Below are positions 34,252 through 44,460 of a stretch of 64,000 nucleotides of DNA, in pieces. Location of the stretch: NCBI GenBank assembly GCA_964420975.1, contig CAYQVH010000004.1:1-64000 (forward strand), given 5' to 3'. The position numbers and the translations under genes were made by a program. Numbering within the stretch: position 1 is the first letter of the stretch; each line of letters begins with the position of its first letter. Below the pieces are notes generated by a model. It was not told the DNA's origin. It worked only from the letters and a program-made list of their open reading frames with translations, and did not search any database. This DNA comes from Accumulibacter sp964420975 (GTDB taxonomy: Bacteria > Pseudomonadota > Gammaproteobacteria > Burkholderiales > Rhodocyclaceae).

Positions 34252-34632
34252 ACGCGGGATGGTGGCCGCCGTTCACCGAAAGTAGTCGGCGACGACCGAT
34301 CGTCCTGACACACCGAGGTTGGCCGAATGCGCGGCAGTTTACGTTGTCCCCTGTGGCGCGACAGCGCTGTTTTCGGCGGCAGGATCGCAGATGAGAGGCG
34401 CTTACATCGTCTGGCGAGCCCGCGGGTCGGCTATTGCTTGTCCCGATTTTGAGCGCCGCTGCGATGAACGACAAGACGCAAGCCTCGTACTTCTCGTGCT
34501 GTGACGAGCTCGTTTTGTTGTACGCTGTGCGACGTTTTTGATCTTCTTGTCTTGGCGGCTTATGCACGCGTCGTCGATCCGGTACGCCGACCCTTGCCTG
34601 CCGCGTTCAACTCATCCGAACAGGAGCTTCCC
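34252..34632. other. Gap before the amino-acid ABC operon
   Basis: 381 bases without a supported gene. It contains lower-GC patches (around 34415-34445 and 34500-34560) that probably carry the promoter of the downstream ABC transporter, but no hexamer pair or operator stands out. Short frames here look random. Confidence 0.45.
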
Positions 34633-35404
34633 ATGCGAATCGTTTCCAGACTGCCGTACGCCATTCTTCTCCTCGCGTGCTTGCTCGCCGGGCCTTCCTA
34701 CGCGCGAGACTGGGAGGCGATCAAGCAGTCCGGTACGGTGATCGCGGCGACCGAAGGCGGATTCCAGCCTTTCAACTACTATGACGGTCCGAAGCTGACG
34801 GGTTTTGAAGTCGAGCTCGCGGAAGCCATTGCCAAGAAGCTCGGTTTGAAGTTGGAATGGCGGGTCGTTCCGTTCGATGGTCTGATTGCGGCCCTCAAAC
34901 AGGATCGCTTCGACTTCGCAATCGCTTCCCATGGATACACGGAAGAGCGTGCAAAATCCGTCGACTTTGCCAATCCTCACTACTGCACGGGTGGCCAGAT
35001 TGCTGCCGGCAAGGAAGGGCCGCTGACGGTAGCGGCGCTCGACGGCAAGGTGGTCGGCGTGCAGCTGGCGACCAGCTACTCCGACGCCGCGAAAAAAAAT
35101 CAAAGGGATCAAAACGATCAAGACGTACAAGGGGGACCCCGAGGCATTTGCGGCGCTTAAGGCGAAGAAGGTGGACGCCTGGATATCAGACAAGTTTACC
35201 GTCAAGGCAACGCTGGAAAAGAATCCCGACTCCGGCATCAAGGCGGGTGATCTGGTGTTCGTCGAACGGGTATCGATGATTCTGCGCAAGAACAACAAGG
35301 ACCTCGCCGAGAAGCTCAATCAGGGGCTGGCCGAGGTCATGAAGGATGGCAGCTACAAGACGCTGTCCGAGAAGTACTTCAAGGAAGACGTTTCCTGCCA
35401 TTGA
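34633..35404 (+). pseudogene. Polar amino-acid ABC transporter binding protein, frameshifted
   Basis: Start ATG at 34633 after CAGGAGCTTCCC. The signal peptide (LPYAILLLACLLAGPSYA) and periplasmic binding protein family 3 sequence run well (VIAATEGGFQPFNYY, FDGLIAALKQDRFDFAIASHG) up to residue about 153. An A8 run at 35092-35099 then throws the frame off; reading it as A7 restores KIKGIKTIKTYKGDPEAFAALKAKK and the rest to the stop at 35404. Total length is 3n+1, consistent with one extra base. It could be a true mutation, slippage-corrected expression, or a sequencing error; the neighbouring permease and ATPase are intact. Confidence 0.85.
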
Positions 35405-35419
35405 GACTGAGCGCGAGCG

Positions 35420-36178
35420 ATGCAGTGGACACGCCAACATCCTGGCGGAGCGATCTTTGTGGCTCTGGTCGGTCTGCTGATTTTTCTCTGGGGTTTGGCG
35501 ATTCCGTTGGCGGCAGCGCCGGCACCGATCGGCCCAGCGGCCGAGCAGTTCGCCGACGGCGCAAGAGTCACCGTCGCGCTCACCTTGCTGGCGGGTTCCG
35601 TCGGTGTGGTCATCGGGGTGCTCGCCGGGTTGGGGAAGCTGTCAACGGTTTGGCCGTTACGCTGGCTGTGTGACGTCTATGTCTGGCTCATTCGCGGGAC
35701 GCCACTGCTGCTTCAGATCCTGTTTGTCTGGCTGGCGTTGCCGCCGCTGCTGCCAGAGGGAGTCGAACTTTCCGACTTCGCGTGTGCCGCCATCGCCTTG
35801 TCGCTAAACGTCGGCGCGTACAACACCGAGTGTGTTCGCGCGGGAATTCTCGCCGTGCCGCAGGGACAAGTCGAGGCGGCGCGCGCGCTCGGCTTGACGC
35901 CGCTGCAAACTTTTCTCGACGTGGTACTGCCGCAAAGCATGCGTGTGGCTCTGCCGGCGCTGGCCAATAACCTTGCCTCGCTGGTCAAGGATTCGTCGCT
36001 TGCCTACGCGATCAGCGTCGTCGAACTGACGATGGTCGGCTATCGCGTCCAAGCCGAGAGCTACCAGCCGATTCCGGTTTTCGTTGCGGTGGCGGCCATC
36101 TATCTGATTTTGACGACCGCCTTTACCACCTTGACCACCGCTTTCGAAGCTCAGCTCGACGTGGGACGAAAGCGTTAG
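35420..36178 (+). CDS. Polar amino-acid ABC transporter permease
   Basis: 252 residues with about five hydrophobic segments. It contains the HisM/GlnP-type signature: GARVTVALTLLAG, WLIRGTPLLLQILFVWLALP and the EAA loop EAARALGLTPLQTFLDVVLPQSMRVALPAL, which contacts the ATPase. Sits 15 bases after the binding protein and 13 before the ATPase. It would form a homodimeric inner-membrane channel for a polar amino acid. Specificity is not evident. Confidence 0.92.
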   Translation: MQWTRQHPGGAIFVALVGLLIFLWGLAIPLAAAPAPIGPAAEQFADGARVTVALTLLAGSVGVVIGVLAGLGKLSTVWPLRWLCDVYVWLIRGTPLLLQILFVWLALPPLLPEGVELSDFACAAIALSLNVGAYNTECVRAGILAVPQGQVEAARALGLTPLQTFLDVVLPQSMRVALPALANNLASLVKDSSLAYAISVVELTMVGYRVQAESYQPIPVFVAVAAIYLILTTAFTTLTTAFEAQLDVGRKR

Positions 36179-36191
36179 TCGAGCGCCGGCG

Positions 36192-36944
<753 letters not shown>

Positions 36945-36971
36945 CCGTGGCCCGCCGGCGGGTCCGCCGTC

Positions 36972-37451
36972 TTACAGACCGAACGTCCTCGGACTGACCG
37001 GGTCTCCGCCCTCATCGACGATGGCGTTGAAGCGCTCAAGGGATGGGCGGCATTCCTCGACTTCGTCGATCAGCAAGCGCGAACGGGCTTGCTGGTAGTG
37101 AAACCGGATCAATGCGTGCCGGTCGTCAGCGATCAGCAGCGAATCGCACAGCGTGCGCAGCTGCGGCGATGCAACACTGATCGTCATCGTTGGGTAGTAG
37201 GTTGCCAGTAGGTTCAGTAGCCGTGGACTTTGACGCTGAACGAACTCCGGGTACTGGACGACGATCGTCAGCCGGGTCGCCGCGCTTTGCGCTGCGAGCA
37301 GTCGCTGCAGACCCGCCGAGCGCGACGATTGCTCAAGCTTTAGCGTCGACAAGTCCCGGTCAAAAATCAGCAAGCTGGTCGGCGCGAGGTCGAGGATCTG
37401 CTGTATCGCGCCATCGTAGGCGCTCCATGAAGTCAACAAAGTGCTGCTCAT
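36972..37451 (-). CDS. Conserved hypothetical, phospholipase-D-like fold possible
   Basis: 159 residues. No name can be assigned with confidence; segments LLIFDRDLSTLKLEQ, LTIVVQYPEFV and LIADDRHALIRFHYQQARSRLLI resemble the half-domain of phospholipase D-like proteins without the HKD motif. No signal peptide or membrane helix. It stands between the ABC operon and glyA, on the opposite strand to both. Possibly a regulatory or nucleic-acid-related protein. Confidence 0.65.
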   Translation of the reverse strand: MSSTLLTSWSAYDGAIQQILDLAPTSLLIFDRDLSTLKLEQSSRSAGLQRLLAAQSAATRLTIVVQYPEFVQRQSPRLLNLLATYYPTMTISVASPQLRTLCDSLLIADDRHALIRFHYQQARSRLLIDEVEECRPSLERFNAIVDEGGDPVSPRTFGL

Positions 37452-37601
37452 TGCCGCGATTCCCTGTTCGATGGCGCAAGATATCAGCCTCGCCTTGACG
37501 CTGACAAGCGTTCAGGAGGCAGGAGGAGCGCGACACGGCCGGGCCGAGGGCCGTCCCACCGCCTAATCGCCGCGCAGCCGTCCGATAGGGATAGGGGGAA
37601 G

Positions 37602-37625
37602 GCGCATGTTACAATGCGCGTTTTT
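37602..37625 (+). promoter_or_regulatory. glyA leader: extended -10 and hairpin with T-run
   Basis: TGTTACAAT (37607-37615) is an extended -10 candidate. The same bases form GCGCAT-GTTACA-ATGCGC followed by GTTTTT, i.e. a 6 bp hairpin plus T5, 20 bases before the glyA start. It is therefore either a promoter or a small intrinsic-terminator-like element; promoter is more likely. Confidence 0.5.
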
Positions 37626-37645
37626 ACGTGGCACGGAGGCGACCG

Positions 37646-38905
37646 ATGTTTTCCGCCAAGGACACTCTCGAGCGGGTCGACCCGGAGATCTGGCAGGCGA
37701 TCGTCGCAGAAAATCGCCGGCAGGAAGAGCACATTGAGCTGATTGCCTCGGAAAACTATGTCAGCCATGCCGTGATGGCGGCGCAGGGCTGCCAAATGAC
37801 CAACAAGTACGCCGAGGGCTACCCGGGAAAGCGTTATTACGGGGGGTGCGAACACGTTGACGTCGCCGAGCAGCTGGCCATCAATCGCCTGAAGAAACTG
37901 TTTGGTGCGGAAGCCGCCAACGTGCAGCCAAACTCCGGATCGCAGGCGAATCAAGCCGTCTTGATGGCCTTTGCCAAACCTGGCGACACGATTATGGGCA
38001 TGAGTCTTGCCGAAGGCGGGCACCTGACGCATGGCATGCCGCTCAATCTGTCGGGCAAGTGGTTTCGGGTCGTCGCCTACGGTCTCGACGCGAGCGAGGC
38101 GATCGACTACGCAAGAATGGAGGCATTGGCGCGCGAGCACAAACCGCGGATCCTCATCGCCGGTGCCTCGGCGTACGCGCTGCAAATCGACTTCGAGCGT
38201 TTCGCCAAGGTTGCCAGGGAAGTGGGGGCAACCTTCATGGTCGATATGGCGCACTACGCAGGGCTGATCGCCGCCGGCTGCTACCCGAACCCGGTACCGC
38301 ACGCCGATGTCGTGACCTCGACCACGCACAAGACGCTGCGCGGGCCACGGGGTGGTGTCATCCTGATGAAGGCCGAGCATGAGAAAGCAATCAACTCGGC
38401 GGTTTTTCCTGGCTTGCAGGGAGGGCCGTTGATGCACGTGATCGCCGCCAAGGCGGTGGCCTTCAAGGAAGCGCTGAGTCAAGGCTTTTGCGCCTATCAG
38501 GAGCAGGTGCTTGCCAATGCCCGGGTTCTGGCGCGAGTTCTCGCCGAGGAAAGAGGGCTGCGGATCGTCTCCGGGCGTACCGAGTCACACGTCTTCCTTC
38601 TCGACCTGAGAGCGAAGTCGATTACGGGCAAGGACGCCGAAGCGGCGCTGGGAAGAGCCAACATCACGGTCAACAAGAACGCCATTCCGAACGACCCGCA
38701 GAAGCCTTTCGTCACCTCGGGCATCCGCATTGGTTCGCCAGCCATGACCACGCGTGGCTTCTCCGAGATCGAAGCGGAGGAGGTGGCTCATCTGATTGCC
38801 GACGTCCTCGACGCGCCAGACGATGAGTCGGTGCTGCGGCGCGTACGGCAGAACGTTGTCGCGCTCTGTCGCAAGTTTCCGGTCTATGCCGCTGCGGCCG
38901 GATGA
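37646..38905 (+). CDS. glyA: Serine hydroxymethyltransferase
   Basis: 419 residues from the ATG at 37646, with GGAGG six bases upstream; this overrides an upstream in-frame GTG. It interconverts serine and glycine with tetrahydrofolate as one-carbon carrier and is PLP-dependent. The Schiff-base lysine lies in STTHKTLRGPRGG, and LIASENYVS, EGYPGKRYYGG and the C-terminal SGIRIGSPAMTTRG are present. The stop overlaps nrdR by four bases. The order glyA-nrdR-ribD is common in betaproteobacteria and links one-carbon, nucleotide and flavin metabolism. Confidence 0.98.
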   Translation: MFSAKDTLERVDPEIWQAIVAENRRQEEHIELIASENYVSHAVMAAQGCQMTNKYAEGYPGKRYYGGCEHVDVAEQLAINRLKKLFGAEAANVQPNSGSQANQAVLMAFAKPGDTIMGMSLAEGGHLTHGMPLNLSGKWFRVVAYGLDASEAIDYARMEALAREHKPRILIAGASAYALQIDFERFAKVAREVGATFMVDMAHYAGLIAAGCYPNPVPHADVVTSTTHKTLRGPRGGVILMKAEHEKAINSAVFPGLQGGPLMHVIAAKAVAFKEALSQGFCAYQEQVLANARVLARVLAEERGLRIVSGRTESHVFLLDLRAKSITGKDAEAALGRANITVNKNAIPNDPQKPFVTSGIRIGSPAMTTRGFSEIEAEEVAHLIADVLDAPDDESVLRRVRQNVVALCRKFPVYAAAAG

Positions 38906-39372
38906 AATGCCCGTTCTGCGGCGCCGACGAAACGGCAGTCGCTGACACTCGGATCAACGATGATGGCGACGTCGTTCGCCGACGCCGACGCTGCCTGAAG
39001 TGCGACAAGCGTTTCACGACTTTCGAGCATGCGGAGCTGCGCATGCCGCGGGTGATCAAGAAGAACGGCTCGCGCGTAGACTTCGACCGCGAGAAGCTCA
39101 GTGCAAGTCTTTGGCTCGCGTTGCGCAAGCGGCCGATCAGTGCGGCGGCAGTTGAAGCGGCAGTGGCGCGCATCGAGGACAAATTGCTCGCGCTCGGTGA
39201 ACGCGAAGTGGCTTCGGAGCAAATCGGCGAGATGGTGATGCGCGAGCTGAAACGGCTCGACAAGGTGGCGTACGTTCGCTTTGCTTCGGTTTATCGCAAT
39301 TTCGAAGACGTCGACGAGTTCTCGAAGGTCATTCGCGAGGTCTCGCCTTCGCCTCCTTCACCCGGCCATTAA
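38902..39372 (+). CDS. nrdR: Ribonucleotide reductase repressor NrdR
   Basis: 156 residues. Zinc ribbon MKCPFCGADET...CLKCDKRF (C3, C6, C31, C34) followed by an ATP-cone domain (VIKKNGSRVDFDREKL). It senses (d)ATP and represses ribonucleotide reductase operons by binding NrdR boxes. ATG overlaps the glyA stop (ATGA); its own stop overlaps the ribD start by one base. Confidence 0.97.
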   Translation: MKCPFCGADETAVADTRINDDGDVVRRRRRCLKCDKRFTTFEHAELRMPRVIKKNGSRVDFDREKLSASLWLALRKRPISAAAVEAAVARIEDKLLALGEREVASEQIGEMVMRELKRLDKVAYVRFASVYRNFEDVDEFSKVIREVSPSPPSPGH

Positions 39373-40478
39373 TGGCCGGGAGCTTCAGCGAATTTGACCA
39401 TCGCTGTATGGCGCGCGCCCTGCGCCTGGCGGAAAACGGTTTGTTGACCACGACCCCGAACCCACGGGTCGGCTGTGTGATCGTCAGTGAAGGCGAGATT
39501 GTCGGCGAAGGTTGGCACGTGCGCGCCGGCGAACAACACGCCGAGGCGCTCGCCTTAGAGCTTGCGGGCAGTGCGGCGCGGGGTGCGACCGCTTACGTCA
39601 GCCTCGAACCCTGCAATCATCACGGCCGCACGCCGCCTTGTACGGAGGCGCTGCTGGCGGCCGGCGTGACACGTGTCGTCGCCGCGATGGAGGATCCCAA
39701 CCCACAGGTGGCTGGCCAGGGGCTGGCGTTTCTGCGCCGGCACGGCGTAAAAGCCGACTGCGGCTTGCTTGAGGACGCCGCGCGCGAACTCAATCTCGGT
39801 TTTGTCGCCCGGATGACACGCCGCCGGCCGTGGTTGCGTCTGAAAATGGCCGCCAGCCTGGACGGCCGGACCGCTCTGCAGAGCGGTGCCAGCCAGTGGC
39901 TGACCGGACGCGCCGCGCGGCAAGATGGCCACCGCTGGCGGGCACGCGCCTGTGCGATTCTGACCGGCATCGGTACGGTTCGCCACGATGACCCGCAACT
40001 CAACGTTCGTGGCGTCGAAGCGGCAGGTGAGCCTTTGCGCCAGCCACTGAAAGTCGTTGTCGACAGTCGGTTGAACTTGCCGCCGGCTGCGCGCCTGCTC
40101 AAGGAGGGCAAAGTGTTGGTCGCCGCCGCGTTGGCCGAGCCGGCACGAGTGAGCGCGCTGCAACGTTTGGGCGCTGAAGTCGTCTGCCTGCCAGGCGACG
40201 ACGGGCGGGTCGATCTGCCGGCGCTGTGTGCGCAATTGGCGCAGCGTGGAATCAACGAGCTGCACGTCGAGGCCGGTCCCACACTCGGCGGGGCTCTGCT
40301 TGAGGCGGCACTGGTCGACGAGTGCCTGCTTTACCTTGCGCCGTGTCTGCTCGGCGATACGGCGCGCGGCCTGTTCAGACTTCCCCTCCTGGATTCACTC
40401 GATAAACGAACGCGCCTGTCGATTTGTGATCTGCGGATGGTTGGTTCGGACCTGCGCCTGCTGGCTCGCCTCAACTGA
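39372..40478 (+). CDS. ribD: Bifunctional riboflavin deaminase/reductase RibD
   Basis: 368 residues. N-terminal deaminase with zinc motifs HAEALALELAG and EPCNHHGRTPPC; C-terminal NADPH-dependent reductase with LRLKMAASLDGRTAL, LTGIGTVRHDDPQLNVR and LHVEAGPTLGGALL. It carries out two early steps of riboflavin synthesis. The 3' end overlaps the 3' end of the convergent moeB by eight bases, a tight but not unusual arrangement. Confidence 0.97.
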   Translation: MAGSFSEFDHRCMARALRLAENGLLTTTPNPRVGCVIVSEGEIVGEGWHVRAGEQHAEALALELAGSAARGATAYVSLEPCNHHGRTPPCTEALLAAGVTRVVAAMEDPNPQVAGQGLAFLRRHGVKADCGLLEDAARELNLGFVARMTRRRPWLRLKMAASLDGRTALQSGASQWLTGRAARQDGHRWRARACAILTGIGTVRHDDPQLNVRGVEAAGEPLRQPLKVVVDSRLNLPPAARLLKEGKVLVAAALAEPARVSALQRLGAEVVCLPGDDGRVDLPALCAQLAQRGINELHVEAGPTLGGALLEAALVDECLLYLAPCLLGDTARGLFRLPLLDSLDKRTRLSICDLRMVGSDLRLLARLN

Positions 40479-41229
40479 TTTCCCGATGGGCACAGACCTG
40501 GCAGTCTGGGTCGGGCCGGAAGCGGACGCACCGCCATTCGGTCGACAGCGCGTCGAACAGCCATAGTCGGCCGACGGCTGCCTCGCCGGCGCCAGTCAGC
40601 AGCTTGAGCGTCTCGGCGGCCTGCATGGCTCCGATGATGCCGGTGAGCGGCGCGAAAACGCCCATCACGGCGCACCGCGTTTCTTCGGCCTCGTCACCCT
40701 CGGGAAAAAGACAGTTGTAGCAGGGGGTGTGCGGGCGACGACTATCGAAGACCGCCAACTGCCCGGCAAACTGAATCGCTGCGCCGGAAACCAGCGGTCT
40801 GCGGTGGCGGACACACGAGCGATTGATCGCATGTCGGGTGGCGAAGTTGTCGCAGCAGTCGACGACCAGGTCAGCCGTCGCGACCAGCGTCGCCAACTCT
40901 TCGCCGGCGAGGCGCCGGTTGACCGTTTCGACCTCGACCTCCGGATTGATCTCGCGCAGTGCGGTTCTGCCGGAGACGGCTTTCGACTGGCCGATACGTT
41001 GCGAGGTATGCAAGATCTGTCGCTGCAGGTTGGTGAGATCGACCTGATCGCCATCGGCCAGCGTGATTTTTCCGACGCCTGCGGAAGCCAGGTACAGCGC
41101 GACTGGCGATCCCAGGCCGCCGGCTCCGACGACCAGCACGCTGGCTGCAAGCAATCTTTCCTGGCCTTCGATGCCGAACTGATCGAGCAGGATATGGCGA
41201 CTGTAGCGCAGGAGCTGCGCGTCATTCAT
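40471..41229 (-). CDS. moeB: MoeB/ThiF-family adenylyltransferase
   Basis: 252 residues from ATG at 41229 (MNDAQLLRYSRHILL is the standard family start). The nucleotide-binding GAGGLGSPVALYLASAGVG, the adenylation Arg in LTNLQRQILH, and zinc Cys pairs CYNC and CQVC are present. It activates the C-terminal glycine of MoaD- or ThiS-like sulfur carriers. Last gene of the envC-ctpA-hypothetical-moeB operon; molybdopterin or thiamine role cannot be separated by sequence alone. Confidence 0.92.
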   Translation of the reverse strand: MNDAQLLRYSRHILLDQFGIEGQERLLAASVLVVGAGGLGSPVALYLASAGVGKITLADGDQVDLTNLQRQILHTSQRIGQSKAVSGRTALREINPEVEVETVNRRLAGEELATLVATADLVVDCCDNFATRHAINRSCVRHRRPLVSGAAIQFAGQLAVFDSRRPHTPCYNCLFPEGDEAEETRCAVMGVFAPLTGIIGAMQAAETLKLLTGAGEAAVGRLWLFDALSTEWRCVRFRPDPDCQVCAHREIS

Positions 41230-41240
41230 CGAACGAAACG

Positions 41241-41669
41241 CTACCGGTATTCGCGCCACTCCGGTGGCGTTTCGTCGTGGTCGCCGTGCGGGTGACGCTC
41301 CCAGGCGTGGGTGTACGCCTCCGCTTGCGAGTGCTTGAGTCGTCGCTGCGGCGCCTCCAGGTTGTGGCGTTGCGTCTCTTCGACGTAGTAGATCAAAGCG
41401 CGCCTCATCTTGCTCAGCAGCGTATTGTCGAGGTGGTGGCCACGATCTTCGAGCGTCCCCTCAAGCTCCTGAAGGGAGTGATGGCGAAGGTCGTAGGCGA
41501 CGCCAACGGCACGCGATTCCTCGTGCCGTTCGACTTCGAGCGCTTCGACCTGGGCAAGGAAGTCGGACGCATCGGCAACCTGTCCCGGCGGAAACTTGGC
41601 GAACAGGATGTTACGTTGCTTGCGGATCGGCGGTGGCGTCGCGACTGGCGGCCTTTTCATGGGGACCAT
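41241..41669 (-). CDS. Conserved hypothetical protein between ctpA and moeB
   Basis: 142 residues, unrecognised. A charged protein with HDLRHHSLQELEG-like and acidic segments (DFLAQVEALEVERHEESRAVGVAYDL) and a C-terminal His/Glu-rich tail (HAWERHPHGDHDET). No signal or membrane segment. Codon use and spacing (11 bases before moeB, 14 after ctpA) argue that it is a real gene of the operon. Confidence 0.68.
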   Translation of the reverse strand: MVPMKRPPVATPPPIRKQRNILFAKFPPGQVADASDFLAQVEALEVERHEESRAVGVAYDLRHHSLQELEGTLEDRGHHLDNTLLSKMRRALIYYVEETQRHNLEAPQRRLKHSQAEAYTHAWERHPHGDHDETPPEWREYR

Positions 41670-41683
41670 CCGCGGGTGACGGG

Positions 41684-43099
41684 TCAGCGAATGGTCTGCA
41701 TGATCTGCATGCCCTTGAGCAAATTGAGCGCCTGCTTGAGCTGGTAGTCCTTGGGCGACGCCAACTCGCGACTTGGCAGCTCGGATGACTCGTCACTGTC
41801 GTCGCGCGAGGACGTGGGCTTCGGTTTTGCCGGCGGAGTCACTTTCGCCGGTGCTTTGACTGGCGCTTCCTTGGTCGCCGGTCCGGATTCCTTGGCGCCA
41901 TCCAGATGGTGTTCAAGATTCGCCTCACGCAAGCGCTGGGACGACCCCCCATTGGCACTCTCGTCAACCACGATGTCGGGAACGATCCCCTTGGCCTGGA
42001 TCGAACGTCCGGACGGTGTGAAATAGCGAGCGGTGGTCAGTTTGATGGCGGTGTTTCCAGGTAGAGGAAGCACGGTTTGCACCGACCCTTTCCCGAAGGT
42101 GGTCGTGCCAAGGACGATCGCACGCTTGTGGTCCTGTAGTGCGCCAGCAACGATCTCAGACGCTGACGCCGAGCCGCCGTTGACCAGGACGACCATGGGC
42201 ACCGTCCGCGCCTGTGGTGGCAAGTTCCGTAAATAGTCGTCGCGCGTGCCGCGCAGGTAGTCCGCCGGGATCGACGAAAAGCGATGTTTGGCGTCGGGCG
42301 TTCGGCCGTCGGTCGAGGTGACGAGAGTATTCGGCGGCAGAAACGCTGCGGATACTCCGACGGCGCTGTTCAGCAGACCGCCGGGATCATTGCGCAGATC
42401 AAGAACAAGACCGTTCAACGGAGCGGGTTTGAACAGTTCGTTGAGGTGTTTGACGACCGCCGCGCCCGTGTTTTCCTGGAACGAAGTGACGCGCAGGTAG
42501 CCGTAACCGCCCTCAAGAACCTTTGACTTGACACTTTGTACCTTGATGATCTCGCGCGTCAACGTGACTTCGATTGGCTTCGTCTCTCCTTTGCGCAAGA
42601 TCGACAGGCGGATCTGGGACTTCGGTTTACCGCGCATGCGCTTGACCGCTTCGGTCAGGGTCAGTCCTTTCACCAACGTATCGTCGATCTTGAAGATCAG
42701 GTCGCCTGGTTTGACACCGGCGCGGTCGGCGGGAGTATCCTCGATCGGCGAAACCACCTTGACCAAGCCGTCCTCCATGCCCACTTCGATACCGATGCCG
42801 CCGAATTCTCCCTGCGTGCCGACTTGAAGATCCTTGAAAGCGTCGGCGTCGAGGTAACTGGAGTGTGGATCAAGATTGGAGAGCATGCCGCTGATCGCGT
42901 GCGTGATCAGCTTCTTGTCTTCGACGGGTTCGACGTAGCCCTGCTTGATGGCATTGAAGACCTCGGCGAAGATACGCAGCTCTTCAACTGGCAGCGTGGC
43001 ACGGGTTTCTCGTTCCGCCATCGCCGAAAACTGCAGACTGAGCAGGATGCCGCCCACCAATCCAGCACAAACTAACCCGGTCTGCTTCCACTTGCCCAT
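41684..43099 (-). CDS. ctpA: Carboxy-terminal processing protease (S41)
   Basis: 471 residues from ATG at 43099 (GGAG nine bases upstream; a TTG two codons earlier is possible). Signal sequence, PDZ domain (GIGIEVGMEDGLVKVVSPIEDTPADRAGVKPGD), then the S41 core with catalytic Ser in GGSASASEIVAGAL and Lys in TTTFGKGSVQT. Cleaves periplasmic proteins at hydrophobic C-termini and often controls peptidoglycan hydrolases, consistent with its neighbour envC. A Lys/Pro/Ser-rich linker (about 400-440) precedes a short helical tail. Confidence 0.95.
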   Translation of the reverse strand: MGKWKQTGLVCAGLVGGILLSLQFSAMAERETRATLPVEELRIFAEVFNAIKQGYVEPVEDKKLITHAISGMLSNLDPHSSYLDADAFKDLQVGTQGEFGGIGIEVGMEDGLVKVVSPIEDTPADRAGVKPGDLIFKIDDTLVKGLTLTEAVKRMRGKPKSQIRLSILRKGETKPIEVTLTREIIKVQSVKSKVLEGGYGYLRVTSFQENTGAAVVKHLNELFKPAPLNGLVLDLRNDPGGLLNSAVGVSAAFLPPNTLVTSTDGRTPDAKHRFSSIPADYLRGTRDDYLRNLPPQARTVPMVVLVNGGSASASEIVAGALQDHKRAIVLGTTTFGKGSVQTVLPLPGNTAIKLTTARYFTPSGRSIQAKGIVPDIVVDESANGGSSQRLREANLEHHLDGAKESGPATKEAPVKAPAKVTPPAKPKPTSSRDDSDESSELPSRELASPKDYQLKQALNLLKGMQIMQTIR

Positions 43100-43122
43100 A
43101 ACCAATCACTCCGGAATACGCC

Positions 43123-44460
43123 TCATCTGAGGTTGAGCCACGCTTGCGGATCGAGCGGCTTACCCTGATAACGAATCTCAAAGTATAAACCCGATTCCGG
43201 ATTGCCACCGCTGTTGCCGACGGTGGCGATGGCTTCCCCCGGGCGGACCTCGTCGCCAACCTGTTTCAGCAGAGCCTCGTTGTTGGCGTAAATCGAAAGG
43301 TAGCTCTCGCCGTGGTCGACGATCAGTAGATTACCGAAGCCGCGCATCCATTCGGCGAAGACCACATGACCCCTGGCAATGCTGCGCACGTCCGAACCGG
43401 GCTGAGCGCGAATGAAAACGCCTTTCCAGGTGCTGCCTTCCTGTCGGCTGGTACCAAAGCGGTGAGCAAGCGCGCCGCTAGCCGGCAGATGCAGAGGCCC
43501 ACGCTGTTGGGTCAGACCGCCGTTCGGACGGGGTTGCTCGCTCGCTACACTGGCTGCCGAGGTCGGGCTGGAACGTTCGCTGCCCAAGCTGTTGCCGGTG
43601 TTTTGGGGTTCGGGGCCAGCTTCTCGGCCCGAACCGTCTCGCCGCTGCGCCTCGCGGCGGGCAGCGTCACGGCTTTCTGCGCGACGTGCCGCCAATACGC
43701 GTGCCAGGCGATCGACCAAGTCGCTCAGCCGTTTTTCGTCGCGCCGCAAGCTGCCGATCTCCTGTCGTTGCGTGTTGATTTGATCGGAGAACGTTTTCAG
43801 CAAGGCGAGACGCTGTTGCCGCTGCGCCAGCAGGCGCGACTGCTCCTCGCGCCAGCGGAGCTCAGTGGCTGACAACAGATCGCTCTGTCGTCGGCTCTCC
43901 CGGATCAGCGCCTGTTTCTCGCTCAGCGTCGTTTCGATCTCAAGCAGGATCTGACTACGCGCGCTCCCGATCGCTTCCAGGTAATGGAGATCGCGTGCCG
44001 CCTGGTTCGGATCCTGGCCGTTAAGCAAGACATGCAAGGGGTCGGGGCGACCTCGTAAGTAGTGTCGGTGGAGAAGCTTTTCCAGCTGACGCTGCTGCTG
44101 GTCGAGGCGCTGCTCGGTTTCGCGCGACTCGCTTTCGAGCCGCTGAATGCTGGTTTTAAGCTTCGCGAGCTGATCTGCCAGAAGGCGCACTTCGCGCTGC
44201 GCCGCCGAGATCGCGCGTTCGCTCTCCTGGAGCTGATCTGCCGCCTCCTTACGCGAACTTTCACTGGCGGCCAGTTCCTTGCGCATGGCGTCAATCTGGC
44301 CTTGCAGTCGTTTCAGGTCTCCCTGCCGTTCGTTGATCTGGTTTGGCGAGGCGGCGTCGACGACGTCGCCACGGCCACGGACGTCAGTCGCCGACGCGAA
44401 TGCCGTCAAGGCGACGGACACGTACACGACGACACCGGCCCGAAGGGCGCCGTTTCGCAC
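43123..44460 (-). CDS. Murein hydrolase activator EnvC-like
   Basis: 445 residues from the GTG at 44460, which gives a signal peptide (VRNGALRAGVVVYVSVALTAFASA); no strong ribosome site was found, so the start is tentative. A long coiled coil (about 35-240; LKRLQGQIDAMRKELAAS...) is followed by a Pro/Ser linker and a C-terminal LytM domain (HRFGTSRQEGSTWKGVFI...GLYFEIRYQGKPLDP). The LytM zinc ligands are largely missing (YFE instead of HxH), as in EnvC, which activates cell-division amidases rather than cutting peptidoglycan itself. Upstream of ctpA with a 17-base gap. Confidence 0.88.
   Translation of the reverse strand: MRNGALRAGVVVYVSVALTAFASATDVRGRGDVVDAASPNQINERQGDLKRLQGQIDAMRKELAASESSRKEAADQLQESERAISAAQREVRLLADQLAKLKTSIQRLESESRETEQRLDQQQRQLEKLLHRHYLRGRPDPLHVLLNGQDPNQAARDLHYLEAIGSARSQILLEIETTLSEKQALIRESRRQSDLLSATELRWREEQSRLLAQRQQRLALLKTFSDQINTQRQEIGSLRRDEKRLSDLVDRLARVLAARRAESRDAARREAQRRDGSGREAGPEPQNTGNSLGSERSSPTSAASVASEQPRPNGGLTQQRGPLHLPASGALAHRFGTSRQEGSTWKGVFIRAQPGSDVRSIARGHVVFAEWMRGFGNLLIVDHGESYLSIYANNEALLKQVGDEVRPGEAIATVGNSGGNPESGLYFEIRYQGKPLDPQAWLNLR

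Noticed and set aside
36951..36962. CCCGCCGGCGGG palindrome after the amino-acid ABC ATPase gene
   Set aside because: Short, no T-run; too weak to call a terminator.
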